The notes under the pieces: model-generated
What the model was told of the DNA's origin: nothing
Seen by the model: only the letters and a program-made list of their open reading frames with translations
The model's database searches: none
Made by a program: the position numbers and the translations under genes
From: Salinimicrobium sp. TH3
Lineage (GTDB): Bacteria > Bacteroidota > Bacteroidia > Flavobacteriales > Flavobacteriaceae
Assembly: GCF_026676115.1 (NCBI RefSeq)
Contig: NZ_JAPONB010000006.1
Coordinates: forward strand, 176,753 to 240,752
Length of the DNA: 64,000 nt
Direction of reading: 5' to 3'
Shown: piece after piece, positions 26,186-34,707 of the stretch
Numbering within the stretch: position 1 is the first letter of the stretch
Layout: the number at the start of each line of letters is the position of its first letter

Positions 26186-27010
26186 TTACTCTTCTTTCCC
26201 TTTTATAAAAGCTTCCATAACCTGCTGGCTCACTCCCATATTGGAGAAACCACCGTCGTTGAAAAGATTTTGAAGGGTAACTCTTTTTGTAAGATCCGAG
26301 AACATTGTGATAATGTAATTGGCACAATCCATTCCCGTTGCATTCCCAAGAGGCGACATCTCATCTGCATAAGCGATGAAACCATCGAAACCTTTAACTC
26401 CTGTACCTGCAGTGGTAGGAGTTGGAGACTGGGAAATGGTGTTTACTCTTACTTTTTTCTCTTTCCCGAAGAAATACCCAAAACTACGGGCAATTGATTC
26501 GAGATATGCTTTATTATCGGCCATGTCGTTATAGTCTGGAAATACCTTTTGAGCAGCGATATAAGAAAGTGCCATAATACTCCCCCACTCGTTCATTGCA
26601 TCCTTCTTATAAAGACTCTGCATAGTTTTGTGAAAGGAAACTGCCGATACGTCCCAGCCTTTGGTGGTGTAATCATAATTCATATCGGTATAGTGATTCC
26701 CTTTTCGCACATTGACAGACATTCCTATAGAGTGTAGCACGAAATCAAGCTTTCCGCCAAGAATTTCCATGGCTTTCTCTACAAGATTATCAAGGTCTTC
26801 TACCTTGGTGGCATCTGCCGGAATAATTTCGGAATTCGTCTTTTCAGCAAGATCTTTGATATTCCCCATTCGCATAGCAATAGGTGCATTGGTAAGAACG
26901 AATTGTCCCCCCTCTTCATGGACGCGCATCGCCGTTTTCCAGGCGATAGAATTTTCGTCTAAGGCCCCAAAGATGATCCCTTTTTTTCCTTTTAGTAGAT
27001 TATATGACAT
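26186..27010 (-). CDS. fabI: enoyl-[acyl-carrier-protein] reductase (NADH)
   Basis: Reduces trans-2-enoyl-ACP in each fatty-acid elongation cycle; the triclosan target. 274 residues of the short-chain dehydrogenase fold. KGKKGIIFGALDENSIAW (cofactor site), the SIGMSV strand, and the catalytic Tyr-x6-Lys pair in DYNDMADNKAYLE, the FabI spacing. VRVNTISQSPTPT follows with the FabI-type Ser-Pro loop. A TATATTTA sequence about 35 nt upstream could be an imperfect -7 box, and a strong terminator follows, so it is probably its own transcription unit behind recN. Confidence 0.96.
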   Translation of the reverse strand: MSYNLLKGKKGIIFGALDENSIAWKTAMRVHEEGGQFVLTNAPIAMRMGNIKDLAEKTNSEIIPADATKVEDLDNLVEKAMEILGGKLDFVLHSIGMSVNVRKGNHYTDMNYDYTTKGWDVSAVSFHKTMQSLYKKDAMNEWGSIMALSYIAAQKVFPDYNDMADNKAYLESIARSFGYFFGKEKKVRVNTISQSPTPTTAGTGVKGFDGFIAYADEMSPLGNATGMDCANYIITMFSDLTKRVTLQNLFNDGGFSNMGVSQQVMEAFIKGKEE

Positions 27011-27059
27011 GGTATGGTTTTATAGTGTTTGTTAAGCGGGTAAATATAATAAACATCTT

Positions 27060-28712
27060 TTAATTCAAAAGGGCTTTCGCATGCGCCACGGCAGAATCAC
27101 TAATGTTTTTGCCGCCCAGCATCATTGCAAGCTCTTCTATCCTGTCTTCCCCTTTCAATTCCTTGATATTGGTGATGGTGCTGTGAACTGCATCTTCTTT
27201 ATAGATCTTGAAGTGCCTGTCCCCTTTTCCAGCAATCTGCGGGAGGTGGGTAATCGCAATAACCTGCATGTTTTTACCCATATTTTGAAGGATACCCGCC
27301 ATTTTCTGGGCAATATCACCCGAAACTCCGGTATCTATTTCATCAAAAATTATGGTGGGCAGTTTGCTGTAGGTTGCAAGAATACTTTTCACAGCCAGCA
27401 TGATCCTGGAGAGTTCCCCGCCAGATGCCGCCTTTTTAATGTCGTTATAGCTCCCGCCCTTATTCGCCGCCAGTAACCAGTTAAGCTTATCCTGCCCATT
27501 GGTGTAAAACTCTTTTTGTTGCTCCAGCTCGATTTTAAGGGTCGCATTTGGCATTCCCAGGTCGGCAAGAATATTTTCGACTTCCTTAATAAACTTTGGA
27601 ATAACACCTTTTCGGGAGGTATGTATTTCTGAAGCTATTTTATGCAGCTCTTCTTTCTTTTCTGAAATGGCTTTTTCTGAACGTGCAATTTCCTCATCGG
27701 CATTTTCTGAAACTGCAACCTTCTTCGCCAGCTCTTCCTGAATTTCCTTCAGTTCTTCTACTGTACCTGCCGCATGCTTCTTTTGAAGATTATACAACAC
27801 CTGAAGCTTTGTGTTCACCTGCTCCAATTCGGAAGGATTTGCCTCCACCTTATCCAAAGCCGATTCCAGTTCGGTGGCGATATCATCCAGTTCTATATTC
27901 ACACTTTGCAGCCGTTCAAAAAGCTGCTGATATTGACTTGAAATACCTGATATCTTTTGCAAATTATTTTTTGCCTCCCGAAGTGAGGCCGCAGCACCTA
28001 CTTCTTCCTGCTGAATATTATTGATCGCACTTCCCAATTGCTCGGTGAGTTCCTCTACATTACTAAGCTCTTCATACCGCTCCTCAAGCTCTTCCTGCAT
28101 GCCCGTTTCCAGCTTAGCTTGCTGAAGTTCGGTAAGCAAAAACAGGTTGTAATCGTATTCTTTGGTTGCCTGCGCCTGCTCTTCTTTCAACTCCTGTAAC
28201 TGCTTTTGAAGTTTCTTAAGCTGTTGCAATCCTGCCTGGTATTTCTTAATTGTGGCGGTGTTTTTGGCCAGGGAGTCTATTACCAGGAACTGGTATTCAT
28301 TATCACCAAGACTTAAAGTTTCGTGCTGACTATGGATATCAAGCAGCTTCTCGCCCAAAGTCTGCAAGGAGGAAAGGTTCGCCGGAGTATCATTAATAAA
28401 TGCCCTGCTTTTTCCTGAAGGTAAAATCTCCCTGCGTATAATGGTCTGGGATTCGTAGTCAAGATCCTCTTCAGCAAAAAGTGATTTTAGCTCATAGGAG
28501 GAAATATTGAAGCTTCCTTCAATAACACACTTCTTTTCCTGATTGCGAATTGCACTAAAGTCGGCACGCTTACCAAGCAAGAGGGAAAGAGCTCCCAGCA
28601 TTATGGATTTTCCAGCACCGGTTTCTCCTGTTATTATCGTAAAACCGCTTTGAAGATCCATTTGGATGTCTTCAATTAGGGCGTAATTTTTTATAGAAAG
28701 GCTTGTGAGCAA
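27060..28712 (-). CDS. recN: DNA repair protein RecN
   Basis: SMC-like ATPase that acts at double-strand breaks. 550 residues. Walker A GETGAGKSIMLGAL near residue 35, two long coiled coils (~160-210 and ~300-370) flanking the hinge region, the ABC signature GGELSRIMLAVKSI and Walker B PTIIFDEIDTGVSGD, then VIAITHLPQIA. It starts with TTG (MLTSLSIKNYALI). A TATCTTTA sequence about 20 nt upstream is a near match to a -7 box, so recN may have its own promoter after the 383-nt gap. Confidence 0.96.
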   Translation of the reverse strand: MLTSLSIKNYALIEDIQMDLQSGFTIITGETGAGKSIMLGALSLLLGKRADFSAIRNQEKKCVIEGSFNISSYELKSLFAEEDLDYESQTIIRREILPSGKSRAFINDTPANLSSLQTLGEKLLDIHSQHETLSLGDNEYQFLVIDSLAKNTATIKKYQAGLQQLKKLQKQLQELKEEQAQATKEYDYNLFLLTELQQAKLETGMQEELEERYEELSNVEELTEQLGSAINNIQQEEVGAAASLREAKNNLQKISGISSQYQQLFERLQSVNIELDDIATELESALDKVEANPSELEQVNTKLQVLYNLQKKHAAGTVEELKEIQEELAKKVAVSENADEEIARSEKAISEKKEELHKIASEIHTSRKGVIPKFIKEVENILADLGMPNATLKIELEQQKEFYTNGQDKLNWLLAANKGGSYNDIKKAASGGELSRIMLAVKSILATYSKLPTIIFDEIDTGVSGDIAQKMAGILQNMGKNMQVIAITHLPQIAGKGDRHFKIYKEDAVHSTITNIKELKGEDRIEELAMMLGGKNISDSAVAHAKALLN

Positions 28713-29095
28713 GAGAATGTAAGTTTGGGTTAAAGATAATATTTTTTACAGTTGACAGGGAGCGATTATCAATTAGCAATGAACAATTAGCAGTGAATAA
28801 TTAGCGGTTAGCCAAATTAATTTAATAAGGTTTTAAGCACCAAAAAATAAACTCAAAATTTCAAAAAGGATTCAGGGCTCAAAATTAAAGATTAATTTTT
28901 TTTCCAAGCAACTGACTTTTGAGCACTGCAAACTAAATTATAGAGGTCCCGGCTCCGCTCGACCTCACAGTAGACGTCCCGGTTGTAGATTCAAATCTTT
29001 ACCCAGCCTGCGCATTGAGCCCTGATTTTACTTTAGAAAAATTCTTGATTCTTGTCTCTTTTTCAGACTGATCACTAATTACCGACAACTGATCA
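28713..29095. other. 383-nt gene-free spacer with degenerate tandem words
   Basis: AT-rich spacer between the 5' end of recN and the 3' end of the DUF4835 gene. Contains a 14-bp word repeated three times (28770-28811), an 11-bp word twice (29067-29098) and an isolated GC-richer patch with arms GAGGTC/GACCTC at about 28945-28970. No ORF or clear terminator. Confidence 0.6.
28770..28811. repeat. 14-bp degenerate tandem repeat
   Basis: CAATTAGCAATGAA, CAATTAGCAGTGAA and TAATTAGCGGTTAG follow each other directly. Confidence 0.65.
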
Positions 29096-29098
29096 CTA
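29067..29098. repeat. ACTGATCACTA repeated
   Basis: The 11-mer ACTGATCACTA, itself containing the palindrome TGATCA, occurs at 29067-29077 and 29088-29098, the second touching the 3' end of the DUF4835 gene. Confidence 0.6.
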
Positions 29099-29986
29099 GT
29101 ACCTAATATTTCCCCACTTTTCCGAAAAAGTAGGAGCCATGTTATTTAAAGCGTCTACCACTTCACGAATATTGACTTGTGGACCACCGCTAAAGATCTG
29201 CTCCACCTCATCGGCTTTGGCGTCGAAGAAAGTTCTCAACAGGAGAGAATTTGGTCGCCGGCTGTTCATACGTTCCAGATCGATAAGAGCTGCGGCAATC
29301 GCTTCCTTTCCTTCTTCCGGCGACATGTGCATTACATCCAGCCCATTCCGGTGGTAGTTATACATCGCATTTCTATATCCCGAATAGGTATTCGAGAGCA
29401 GGTTGGCATTGAGTTGATACCTGGAACGATTGCCGTCTGTGCCTTTCCAGCCGCTGTAGGAACTTTGTTGTGCCGTTCCCACAATCTGGTTCGCAGTTTC
29501 AAAATAAGGTGTCCCTCCCTGTTCACTAAAGGTATCGGCGTCAAGACCTAAAATAGTATAGACGTAAAAACCAATTATCGAAACAAGATTAGAATCGAAT
29601 TGACTGGGACTAAATTCCAGCGGCTCATATTCGGTATACTCAAACGCAAAATCATCGTCGTTAAAGTTAAATACAGGACTAACCATGGTGGAACCAAAAA
29701 CCGGTCTTGAGGATTGCACCTGTATGCTCCCAGAAAAACTGTTCCCGTCATAACTGTTGATGTTGATGAACATACTACAATTGATGCGCTCCTGCGGAAG
29801 AAACTCCCTGTCGGTCCAGCGGGTTTGATTGATGAATTCGCTAATAGTGTTTTGAAGGGTTTTGAAAACGGAAGCATTTGCCTGTCCTGTTTTTTCTGAA
29901 TTGACCACAACCTGGCAGTTTAGCTCCTGCGCTCCGGAAGCTACGCTAAGACCAAACATAAACAGTAAAACAAATACTTTATTCAT
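29096..29986 (-). CDS. DUF4835 family exported protein
   Basis: A 296-residue protein with a cleavable signal peptide (MNKVFVLLFMFGLSVASGAQ) and a mature body beginning ELNCQVVVNSEKTG, typical of DUF4835. The conserved RTFFDAKADEVEQIF is near the C-terminus, and FYVYTILGLDADTFSEQGG in the middle. DUF4835 proteins are periplasmic or cell-surface proteins of unknown function found next to coaBC in many Bacteroidota; that neighbourhood is preserved here, with an 8-base overlap. It is probably expressed with the envelope gene bamD and rpoZ from a common upstream promoter. Confidence 0.9.
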   Translation of the reverse strand: MNKVFVLLFMFGLSVASGAQELNCQVVVNSEKTGQANASVFKTLQNTISEFINQTRWTDREFLPQERINCSMFININSYDGNSFSGSIQVQSSRPVFGSTMVSPVFNFNDDDFAFEYTEYEPLEFSPSQFDSNLVSIIGFYVYTILGLDADTFSEQGGTPYFETANQIVGTAQQSSYSGWKGTDGNRSRYQLNANLLSNTYSGYRNAMYNYHRNGLDVMHMSPEEGKEAIAAALIDLERMNSRRPNSLLLRTFFDAKADEVEQIFSGGPQVNIREVVDALNNMAPTFSEKWGNIRY

Positions 29987-31190
29987 TGCTTAGCAGGATT
30001 ATTTCATTCAGGATATCGCGGGCTACTTCGGTTTTCGACTTTAACTGAAAGCTCTTGGTCTTCCCGTCCTTAAAAAGGATCTTGATCTTATTGGTTTCCG
30101 ACTTAAATCCTGCACCGGAGTCGTTCAGAGAATTAAGCACGATAAAATCCAGGTTCTTTCTCTGCAACTTTCCGGCGGCATTCTCTTCTTCGTTTTCAGT
30201 TTCCAGCGCAAAACCCACAAGGATTTGATGCTTTTTCGTTTCTCCCAGGTTTGCCAGGATATCAGGATTTTTTACCAGCTCCAACATCATGGTTTCCGCC
30301 GATTTCTTGATCTTTTGGGTAGCCGAAAGCTTCGGCCTGTAATCTGAAACCGCAGCCGATGCAATTGCGATATCAACTTCAGGAAAGAATTTTGTAGCGG
30401 CTTCAAACATATCAACAGCACTCTGCACCCTTATCAATTTAATTTCCTCATTGGGATTCTGCAAATGTGTGGGACCGGAAATCAAAATTACTTCTGCTCC
30501 CAAAGCCCGGGCAGCAGCAGCCAGTTCAAAACCCATTTTCCCACTGGAATGATTTCCTATAAAACGTACCGGGTCAATGGCTTCGTATGTAGGACCGGCG
30601 GTAATGAGGACTTTTTTATTCCGAAGTGGAAGACTTTTGGCAAGATGATCTTCAATAAACTTGAGGATATCGTCGGGCTCTGCCATTCGGCCTTCCCCAG
30701 AAAGTCCGCTTGCCAGTTCTCCCGAGGTAGCTGGAATCATAATATTCCCAAAGGAAGTAAGTGTGTCAAAATTTTCCCTTGTAGAAGGATGCCTGTGCAT
30801 ATCAAGATCCATAGCCGGGGCAAAATATACCGGGCATTTGGAAGACAAATACGTTGCAAGTAAGAAATTATCGCTGTGTCCTTTTGCCATTTTTGAGAGC
30901 GTATTGGCGGTAGCAGGTGCGATAAGCATAAGATCGGCCCAAAGGCCTAATTCCACGTGGTTATTCCATTGATTACTATGATCTTCCTCTTTAGTAAAAG
31001 AAGAAATAACCTCATTTTTGGAAAGTGTGGATAAAGTAAGGGGTGTAACAAATTCTTTGGCTGCAGGAGTCATTACGACCTTCACCTGCGCCCCGGCTTT
31101 AATGAACAGCCGGACCAAAAATGCTGTTTTATAAGCGGCTATACCCGCGGTAACGCCGAGAAGTATCTTTTTGCCGCTTATTACAGACAT
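29979..31190 (-). CDS. coaBC: bifunctional phosphopantothenoylcysteine decarboxylase / phosphopantothenate-cysteine ligase
   Basis: Two steps of CoA synthesis: ligation of cysteine to 4'-phosphopantothenate and its FMN-dependent decarboxylation. 403 residues, usual length. N-terminal flavoprotein domain: KILLGVTAGIAAYKTAFL, the WNNHVELGLWADLMLIAPATANT segment split around the active-site His, and PAMDLDMHRHPSTREN. C-terminal ligase domain from ~190: VLITAGPTYEAIDPVRFIGN, SSGKMGFELA, IASAAVSDYRP, and the FALETENEE segment. Overlaps DUF4835 by 8 bases and follows rpoZ after 5 nt. Confidence 0.96.
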   Translation of the reverse strand: MSVISGKKILLGVTAGIAAYKTAFLVRLFIKAGAQVKVVMTPAAKEFVTPLTLSTLSKNEVISSFTKEEDHSNQWNNHVELGLWADLMLIAPATANTLSKMAKGHSDNFLLATYLSSKCPVYFAPAMDLDMHRHPSTRENFDTLTSFGNIMIPATSGELASGLSGEGRMAEPDDILKFIEDHLAKSLPLRNKKVLITAGPTYEAIDPVRFIGNHSSGKMGFELAAAARALGAEVILISGPTHLQNPNEEIKLIRVQSAVDMFEAATKFFPEVDIAIASAAVSDYRPKLSATQKIKKSAETMMLELVKNPDILANLGETKKHQILVGFALETENEEENAAGKLQRKNLDFIVLNSLNDSGAGFKSETNKIKILFKDGKTKSFQLKSKTEVARDILNEIILLSNE

Positions 31191-31195
31191 AATTC

Positions 31196-31522
31196 TTATT
31201 CTTCGCTTTTGGTATTGCGATAGTAGATCTTTCCATTAAGCCACTCCTGAACTGCTAAAGCATGCGGTTTTGGCAACTTTTCGTAGAACTTCGAAACTTC
31301 GATTTGCTCTTTGTTTTCAAAGATCTCATCAAGACTATCATTGTAAGTGGCAAATTCATCCAGTTTTTCAAGAAGTTCTTTCTTGATCTCTGAATTTATC
31401 TGGGTAGCTCTTTTCGAGATTATTGAGATCGCCTCATAAATGTTGTTCGTAGTAGCATCGATCTTGTTCTTGTCAAGAGTCGTAGTATTAAGTGGAGCCT
31501 CTGTTCTCTTTAGATCTATCAT
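31196..31522 (-). CDS. rpoZ: RNA polymerase omega subunit-like protein
   Basis: A 108-residue protein with the omega/Rpb6 core NIYEAISIISKRATQINSEI, which in the holoenzyme clamps the beta-prime C-terminus. The C-terminal half (FENKEQIEVSKFYEKLPKP) is the form seen in Bacteroidota. Its place between bamD and coaBC supports the call, as rpoZ adjoins coaBC/dfp in many phyla. Overlaps bamD by 4 bases and precedes coaBC by 5 nt, so the genes form one operon. Confidence 0.88.
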   Translation of the reverse strand: MIDLKRTEAPLNTTTLDKNKIDATTNNIYEAISIISKRATQINSEIKKELLEKLDEFATYNDSLDEIFENKEQIEVSKFYEKLPKPHALAVQEWLNGKIYYRNTKSEE

Positions 31523-32352
31523 ATTCTCGTCTCAGATTTTAATTGTTGTTCTTTTGTTTCAATATCTTTTAAGGCAGTATTAGCCATATCAATAAACTCC
31601 CCTTCGGAATAGTAACGCTGGTAATCCTCGTAATATCCTCTTGCTTTCGCCAATCTCTCGGGCATGGCATATTCATAACTGTTGATGGCGTAAAGATAAG
31701 CCGATTCAAACCTGTAATACATAGCTTTTTCCCTGAAAGGAGAACCGGGATATTGAGAAATAAAATTATCAAAAGCCGTCATTGCAGCGATATAACTTTC
31801 GGTGTGATGATATTGTTTTGCAATTTCATAAGCCTTTTGCTCAAGTTTCACCCTGAGTTCTGTAACCAGTTCATTGGCCTCATCCATTTTTTCACTTTCG
31901 GGAAAACGGTTAATAAAATCCTGGAGCTTACTTATTCCTTTTACAGTTTCAGTTTGATCAAGGTAATATGGAGGAGAGAGATAGTAATAACTCTTAGCTC
32001 CTTTAAAAGCAGCCTCTTCAAGTTTTTCACTCTCAGGATAAGTTTCTACAAACCGCTCAAATTGATAACCGGCAAGGAAATAATCTCCCAGCTCATAATA
32101 GGTATCTGCAAACAGGTACATCAACTTTTGCCCCTGTGGTTTACCCCTGAATTCTGGCACCAGCTGCTCAAAAAGCCTTAATGCCTTCTTATATTTACTC
32201 CTGCTATTGCCTTCACCTGCTTTAGCCTCGTTATAAAGGTTTTCTGCAGTTGAATACTTTAAACCTGTGTCTTTACTCTTCAACACCTTCTGGTATTCCC
32301 CACAGGAGGTAAAAAGAATAGCTAAACTTAAAAATAGGATGATTTTCTTCAT
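31519..32352 (-). CDS. bamD: outer membrane assembly lipoprotein BamD
   Basis: Essential lipoprotein of the BAM complex that folds outer-membrane barrels. 277 residues from the ATG at 32352, giving MKKIILFLSLAILFTSC with lipobox Cys17. The body is five TPR-like repeats; typical pieces are AENLYNEAKAGEG, ADTYYELGDYFLAGYQFERF, YPESEKLEEAAFKGAKSYY and FISQYPGSPFREKAMYYRFE. A second ATG at 32367 lies 4 nt after a perfect TATTTTTG box, so a slightly longer leaderless form is possible. First gene of the bamD-rpoZ-coaBC-DUF4835 operon. Confidence 0.94.
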   Translation of the reverse strand: MKKIILFLSLAILFTSCGEYQKVLKSKDTGLKYSTAENLYNEAKAGEGNSRSKYKKALRLFEQLVPEFRGKPQGQKLMYLFADTYYELGDYFLAGYQFERFVETYPESEKLEEAAFKGAKSYYYLSPPYYLDQTETVKGISKLQDFINRFPESEKMDEANELVTELRVKLEQKAYEIAKQYHHTESYIAAMTAFDNFISQYPGSPFREKAMYYRFESAYLYAINSYEYAMPERLAKARGYYEDYQRYYSEGEFIDMANTALKDIETKEQQLKSETRI

Positions 32353-32371
32353 TCTGAATTTTAACATCTGG

Positions 32372-32379
32372 CAAAAATA
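32372..32379 (-). promoter_or_regulatory. bamD operon -7 box (TATTTTTG)
   Basis: Perfect TAnnTTTG on the minus strand, 4 nt from the first in-frame ATG (32367) and 19 nt from the second (32352). Confidence 0.55.
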
Positions 32380-32458
32380 CTCTTTTCTGCCTTATTATAA
32401 AAACTTTAGTTTCAGTGCAAATTACGCCAAAAACGTAGGTATGCCCGAAGTAAGGGAA

Positions 32459-33331
32459 TTAAAAATTATCAATAAAAGCGTCGATCTTAGTAGTAAGATT
32501 TTCAGTCGAAGAAACCAGCGGCAATCGCAGGTTGTTCTTTACTATTCCTTTCTTTTTAAGAAGTGCCTTTATTCCAACAGGATTGCCTTCAGCAAAAATA
32601 AGATCAATAGAGGGAGCTACCTTATAGTGAAGTTTATAGGCTTCATCCACCTTTCTTTCGAGCCCCAGCTTTACCATTTTAGAGAACTCGGCAGGAAGTC
32701 CCTGCCCAATAACAGAGATCACTCCATGTCCCCCGGCGAGAACCATGGGCAAGGTGATCATATCGTCACCCGAGATCACAAGAAAACCTTCGGGCACCCC
32801 GTCAATAAGTTTCATTGCCTGCACGATATCTCCCGCAGCCTCTTTAATCCCAATAATATTATCCACCTGCGCCAGTCTTTTCACTGTCTCGGGAAGCATG
32901 TTAGAACCTGTTCTTCCCGGGACATTATACATAATGACAGGCTTTGGTGAAGCAGCCGCCACAGCCTTGTAATGTTGAAATATACCTTCCTGCGATGGCT
33001 TGTTATAGTAAGGAGAAACCGAAAGTACGGCATCAAAAGCCGAAAGATTTGTACTCTTCACCTCTTCAGAAACCTTTGCTGTGTTATTACCGCCAATTCC
33101 AAGTACTAGTGGGATACGACCATTATTCTCTGAAACAATGGTGTCAATAACCAGTTGCTTTTCTTTAGAAGTAAGGGTCGCACTCTCGCCGGTAGTTCCA
33201 AGAACCACCATATAATCAATTCCGTTCTCGATTTGAAAGTTCACTAAATCCTTTAATGCTTCCACATCTACAGTAAGATCGTCTTTAAAAGGAGTGATCA
33301 AAGCAACTCCTGTTCCAACAAATTTGTTCAT
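32459..33331 (-). CDS. dapA: 4-hydroxy-tetrahydrodipicolinate synthase
   Basis: Condenses pyruvate with aspartate semialdehyde at the entry to lysine and diaminopimelate synthesis. 290-residue TIM barrel. [10 protein letters not shown] at the N-terminus, [24 protein letters not shown] (Tyr of the catalytic triad), [12 protein letters not shown], and the Schiff-base lysine in [10 protein letters not shown] (about residue 163), then [10 protein letters not shown]. Overlaps the DUF6913 gene by one base, which precedes it. dapF of the same pathway is at 57502-58290. Confidence 0.97.
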   Translation of the reverse strand: MNKFVGTGVALITPFKDDLTVDVEALKDLVNFQIENGIDYMVVLGTTGESATLTSKEKQLVIDTIVSENNGRIPLVLGIGGNNTAKVSEEVKSTNLSAFDAVLSVSPYYNKPSQEGIFQHYKAVAAASPKPVIMYNVPGRTGSNMLPETVKRLAQVDNIIGIKEAAGDIVQAMKLIDGVPEGFLVISGDDMITLPMVLAGGHGVISVIGQGLPAEFSKMVKLGLERKVDEAYKLHYKVAPSIDLIFAEGNPVGIKALLKKKGIVKNNLRLPLVSSTENLTTKIDAFIDNF

Positions 33332-33843
33332 TATATTGTTGTGTTTAATATTTTTAAATATTTTTTTATTTCTTCGGTGAAAATTCCTGCTTCTGAAAGT
33401 TCTGCGGAAATATTCAGGTCAAAAATGCTCTTTTCGGAAGTCTTTTCTCTTCCCACCTTTAACCTCGCCCGGGTAACCGAAACAAGAAAACTGGCCATTT
33501 TATTTTCTGAAGCTGTAAAAGATACCAGAACATCAAATTGAGCATCTATGAACGCTGAAGCTTTTTCAGAAACCCTGCCCTTCCAGCCAAAATCTTCCCG
33601 TGAAATTTCAGGCCATTCAAAAGTGTCATTTTTGACACTTTTTTTTCCACAAAACACAATTTTCACTTCCTGTTGCTTGAGGTTCAGGTCTTCCTTCAGC
33701 TTTAAAAATTGTTTTACGGATTCATCACTCCCGTCCTCCAGAATAATTCCCAGTTTACACACCTTACCTTCAGCAACCGAACTTTCAGCAGAAATCCGCA
33801 GATTTTTTTGAGCTACCGCAAGCTTAAGATCTTTAATTTTCAC
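33331..33843 (-). CDS. DUF6913-type protein of unknown function
   Basis: A 170-residue soluble protein with a GTG start, coupled to dapA by a one-base overlap. Visible parts: a basic N-terminal stretch, a putative nucleotide-fold-like segment [19 protein letters not shown], then KIVFCGKK and [18 protein letters not shown]. It resembles Flavobacteriales proteins classed as DUF6913 that accompany dapA (from memory). Function not known. The GTG lies 4 nt from a perfect TAATTTTG box, so it is predicted to head a leaderless dapA transcript. A copy of the recurrent palindrome is within the gene at 33619-33642. Confidence 0.78.
   Translation of the reverse strand: MKIKDLKLAVAQKNLRISAESSVAEGKVCKLGIILEDGSDESVKQFLKLKEDLNLKQQEVKIVFCGKKSVKNDTFEWPEISREDFGWKGRVSEKASAFIDAQFDVLVSFTASENKMASFLVSVTRARLKVGREKTSEKSIFDLNISAELSEAGIFTEEIKKYLKILNTTI
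33619..33642. repeat. recurrent palindrome, copy B (inside coding sequence)
   Basis: AAAAGTGTCA-TTTT-TGACACTTTT, a perfect 10-bp stem, plus a following T-run on the plus strand. Coding on the minus strand (SVKNDTFE), it would act as an intrinsic terminator for antisense transcripts. Confidence 0.55.
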
Positions 33844-33847
33844 AGGG

Positions 33848-33855
33848 CAAAATTA
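33848..33855 (-). promoter_or_regulatory. DUF6913-dapA -7 box (TAATTTTG)
   Basis: Perfect TAnnTTTG, 4 nt before the GTG start on the minus strand. Confidence 0.5.
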
Positions 33856-33900
33856 GGAATAATTGTATTACCAAAAACAAGGGAAATAAGGGATTTTCCA

Positions 33901-34599
33901 CTATACCAGGTGCAAAAGCCTGAGTTTTTTTTCGGGGGTGATAAAAAAAAGAAAAACGAGTTTTATCGCCGCAAATTTTATAAGGGTTCCAACGATTTCA
34001 ATACTTAGATCTCTAAAGTAGAAAACCTCCATATCCCTCAGAACATCCGAAAAAATGAAGGAAAGGGCCAGGCAAATAAAAAAAACCGATTTTTTGGAAA
34101 ACGAATTAAGATAGTACACCAGGGCAGTAATGGCAATAAACAGGAGATTGAGGTAGTAAATGGCATAAAGCCAAAAGGCGAGTTCATTCCCCAAATTTCT
34201 TTCAATTTCAGAAATTTGACCCCACAGTAAATAGACATAAATACCCACAATGATCAAAAAGTAAAGCGTAGTGAATTTACTGCCTTTTTCATACTCGGTA
34301 TGTCTAATAGCCTCCCTGGCCAAAAAGAAGTAACCTGTCAACCATAAACCGAGTTTTATCTGTTCAAAATACCAAAAGCTGCCTCCAAAGGAAATCAAGG
34401 TCGCTGCCATGGCCATCCCGAAAGACATGAGGAAATTGCAGTTTTTGAAGGGGAATTTTTTGTTATAATAAAAGATCAGGGGGAGGAAAAACAGGATTTC
34501 ACCCAATTTTCTAACCAAAAAGTTGTCACCTACAATACCGGCAACGTTCACACACATAGCAACGATAGCCAGGAGAGAAAGAAGAACCTTTTGTTTCAT
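33901..34599 (-). CDS. YhhN-like integral membrane protein
   Basis: A 232-residue protein with about seven or eight predicted transmembrane helices across nearly its whole length and short polar loops; a charged loop RHTEYEKGSKF lies near the middle and DVLRDMEVFYFRD late. The pattern resembles the YhhN/TMEM86 (lysoplasmalogenase) family, but I see no residue that proves it. The next gene upstream (34708-35394) is a similar-sized membrane protein, and the pair probably arose by duplication. Function unknown. Confidence 0.7.
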   Translation of the reverse strand: MKQKVLLSLLAIVAMCVNVAGIVGDNFLVRKLGEILFFLPLIFYYNKKFPFKNCNFLMSFGMAMAATLISFGGSFWYFEQIKLGLWLTGYFFLAREAIRHTEYEKGSKFTTLYFLIIVGIYVYLLWGQISEIERNLGNELAFWLYAIYYLNLLFIAITALVYYLNSFSKKSVFFICLALSFIFSDVLRDMEVFYFRDLSIEIVGTLIKFAAIKLVFLFFITPEKKLRLLHLV

Positions 34600-34707
34600 T
34601 AATGGGAGAAAATTCCTGCAATATAGAAATTTTGAGAAGAATAAACTTTAATGTGAAAAATATTATTAAAATGGAATACAAAAATTAATTCTAAAAAGAA
34701 TACTGCA

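Noticed and set aside
28945..28985. GC-rich patch in the recN upstream spacer as a tRNA or attachment site
   Set aside because: No cloverleaf or target duplication seen; only a short inverted repeat GAGGTC/GACCTC.
32459..33331. Lysine riboswitch for dapA
   Set aside because: dapA follows DUF6913 with a one-base overlap and the promoter sits 4 nt from the start, so there is no leader to hold a riboswitch.
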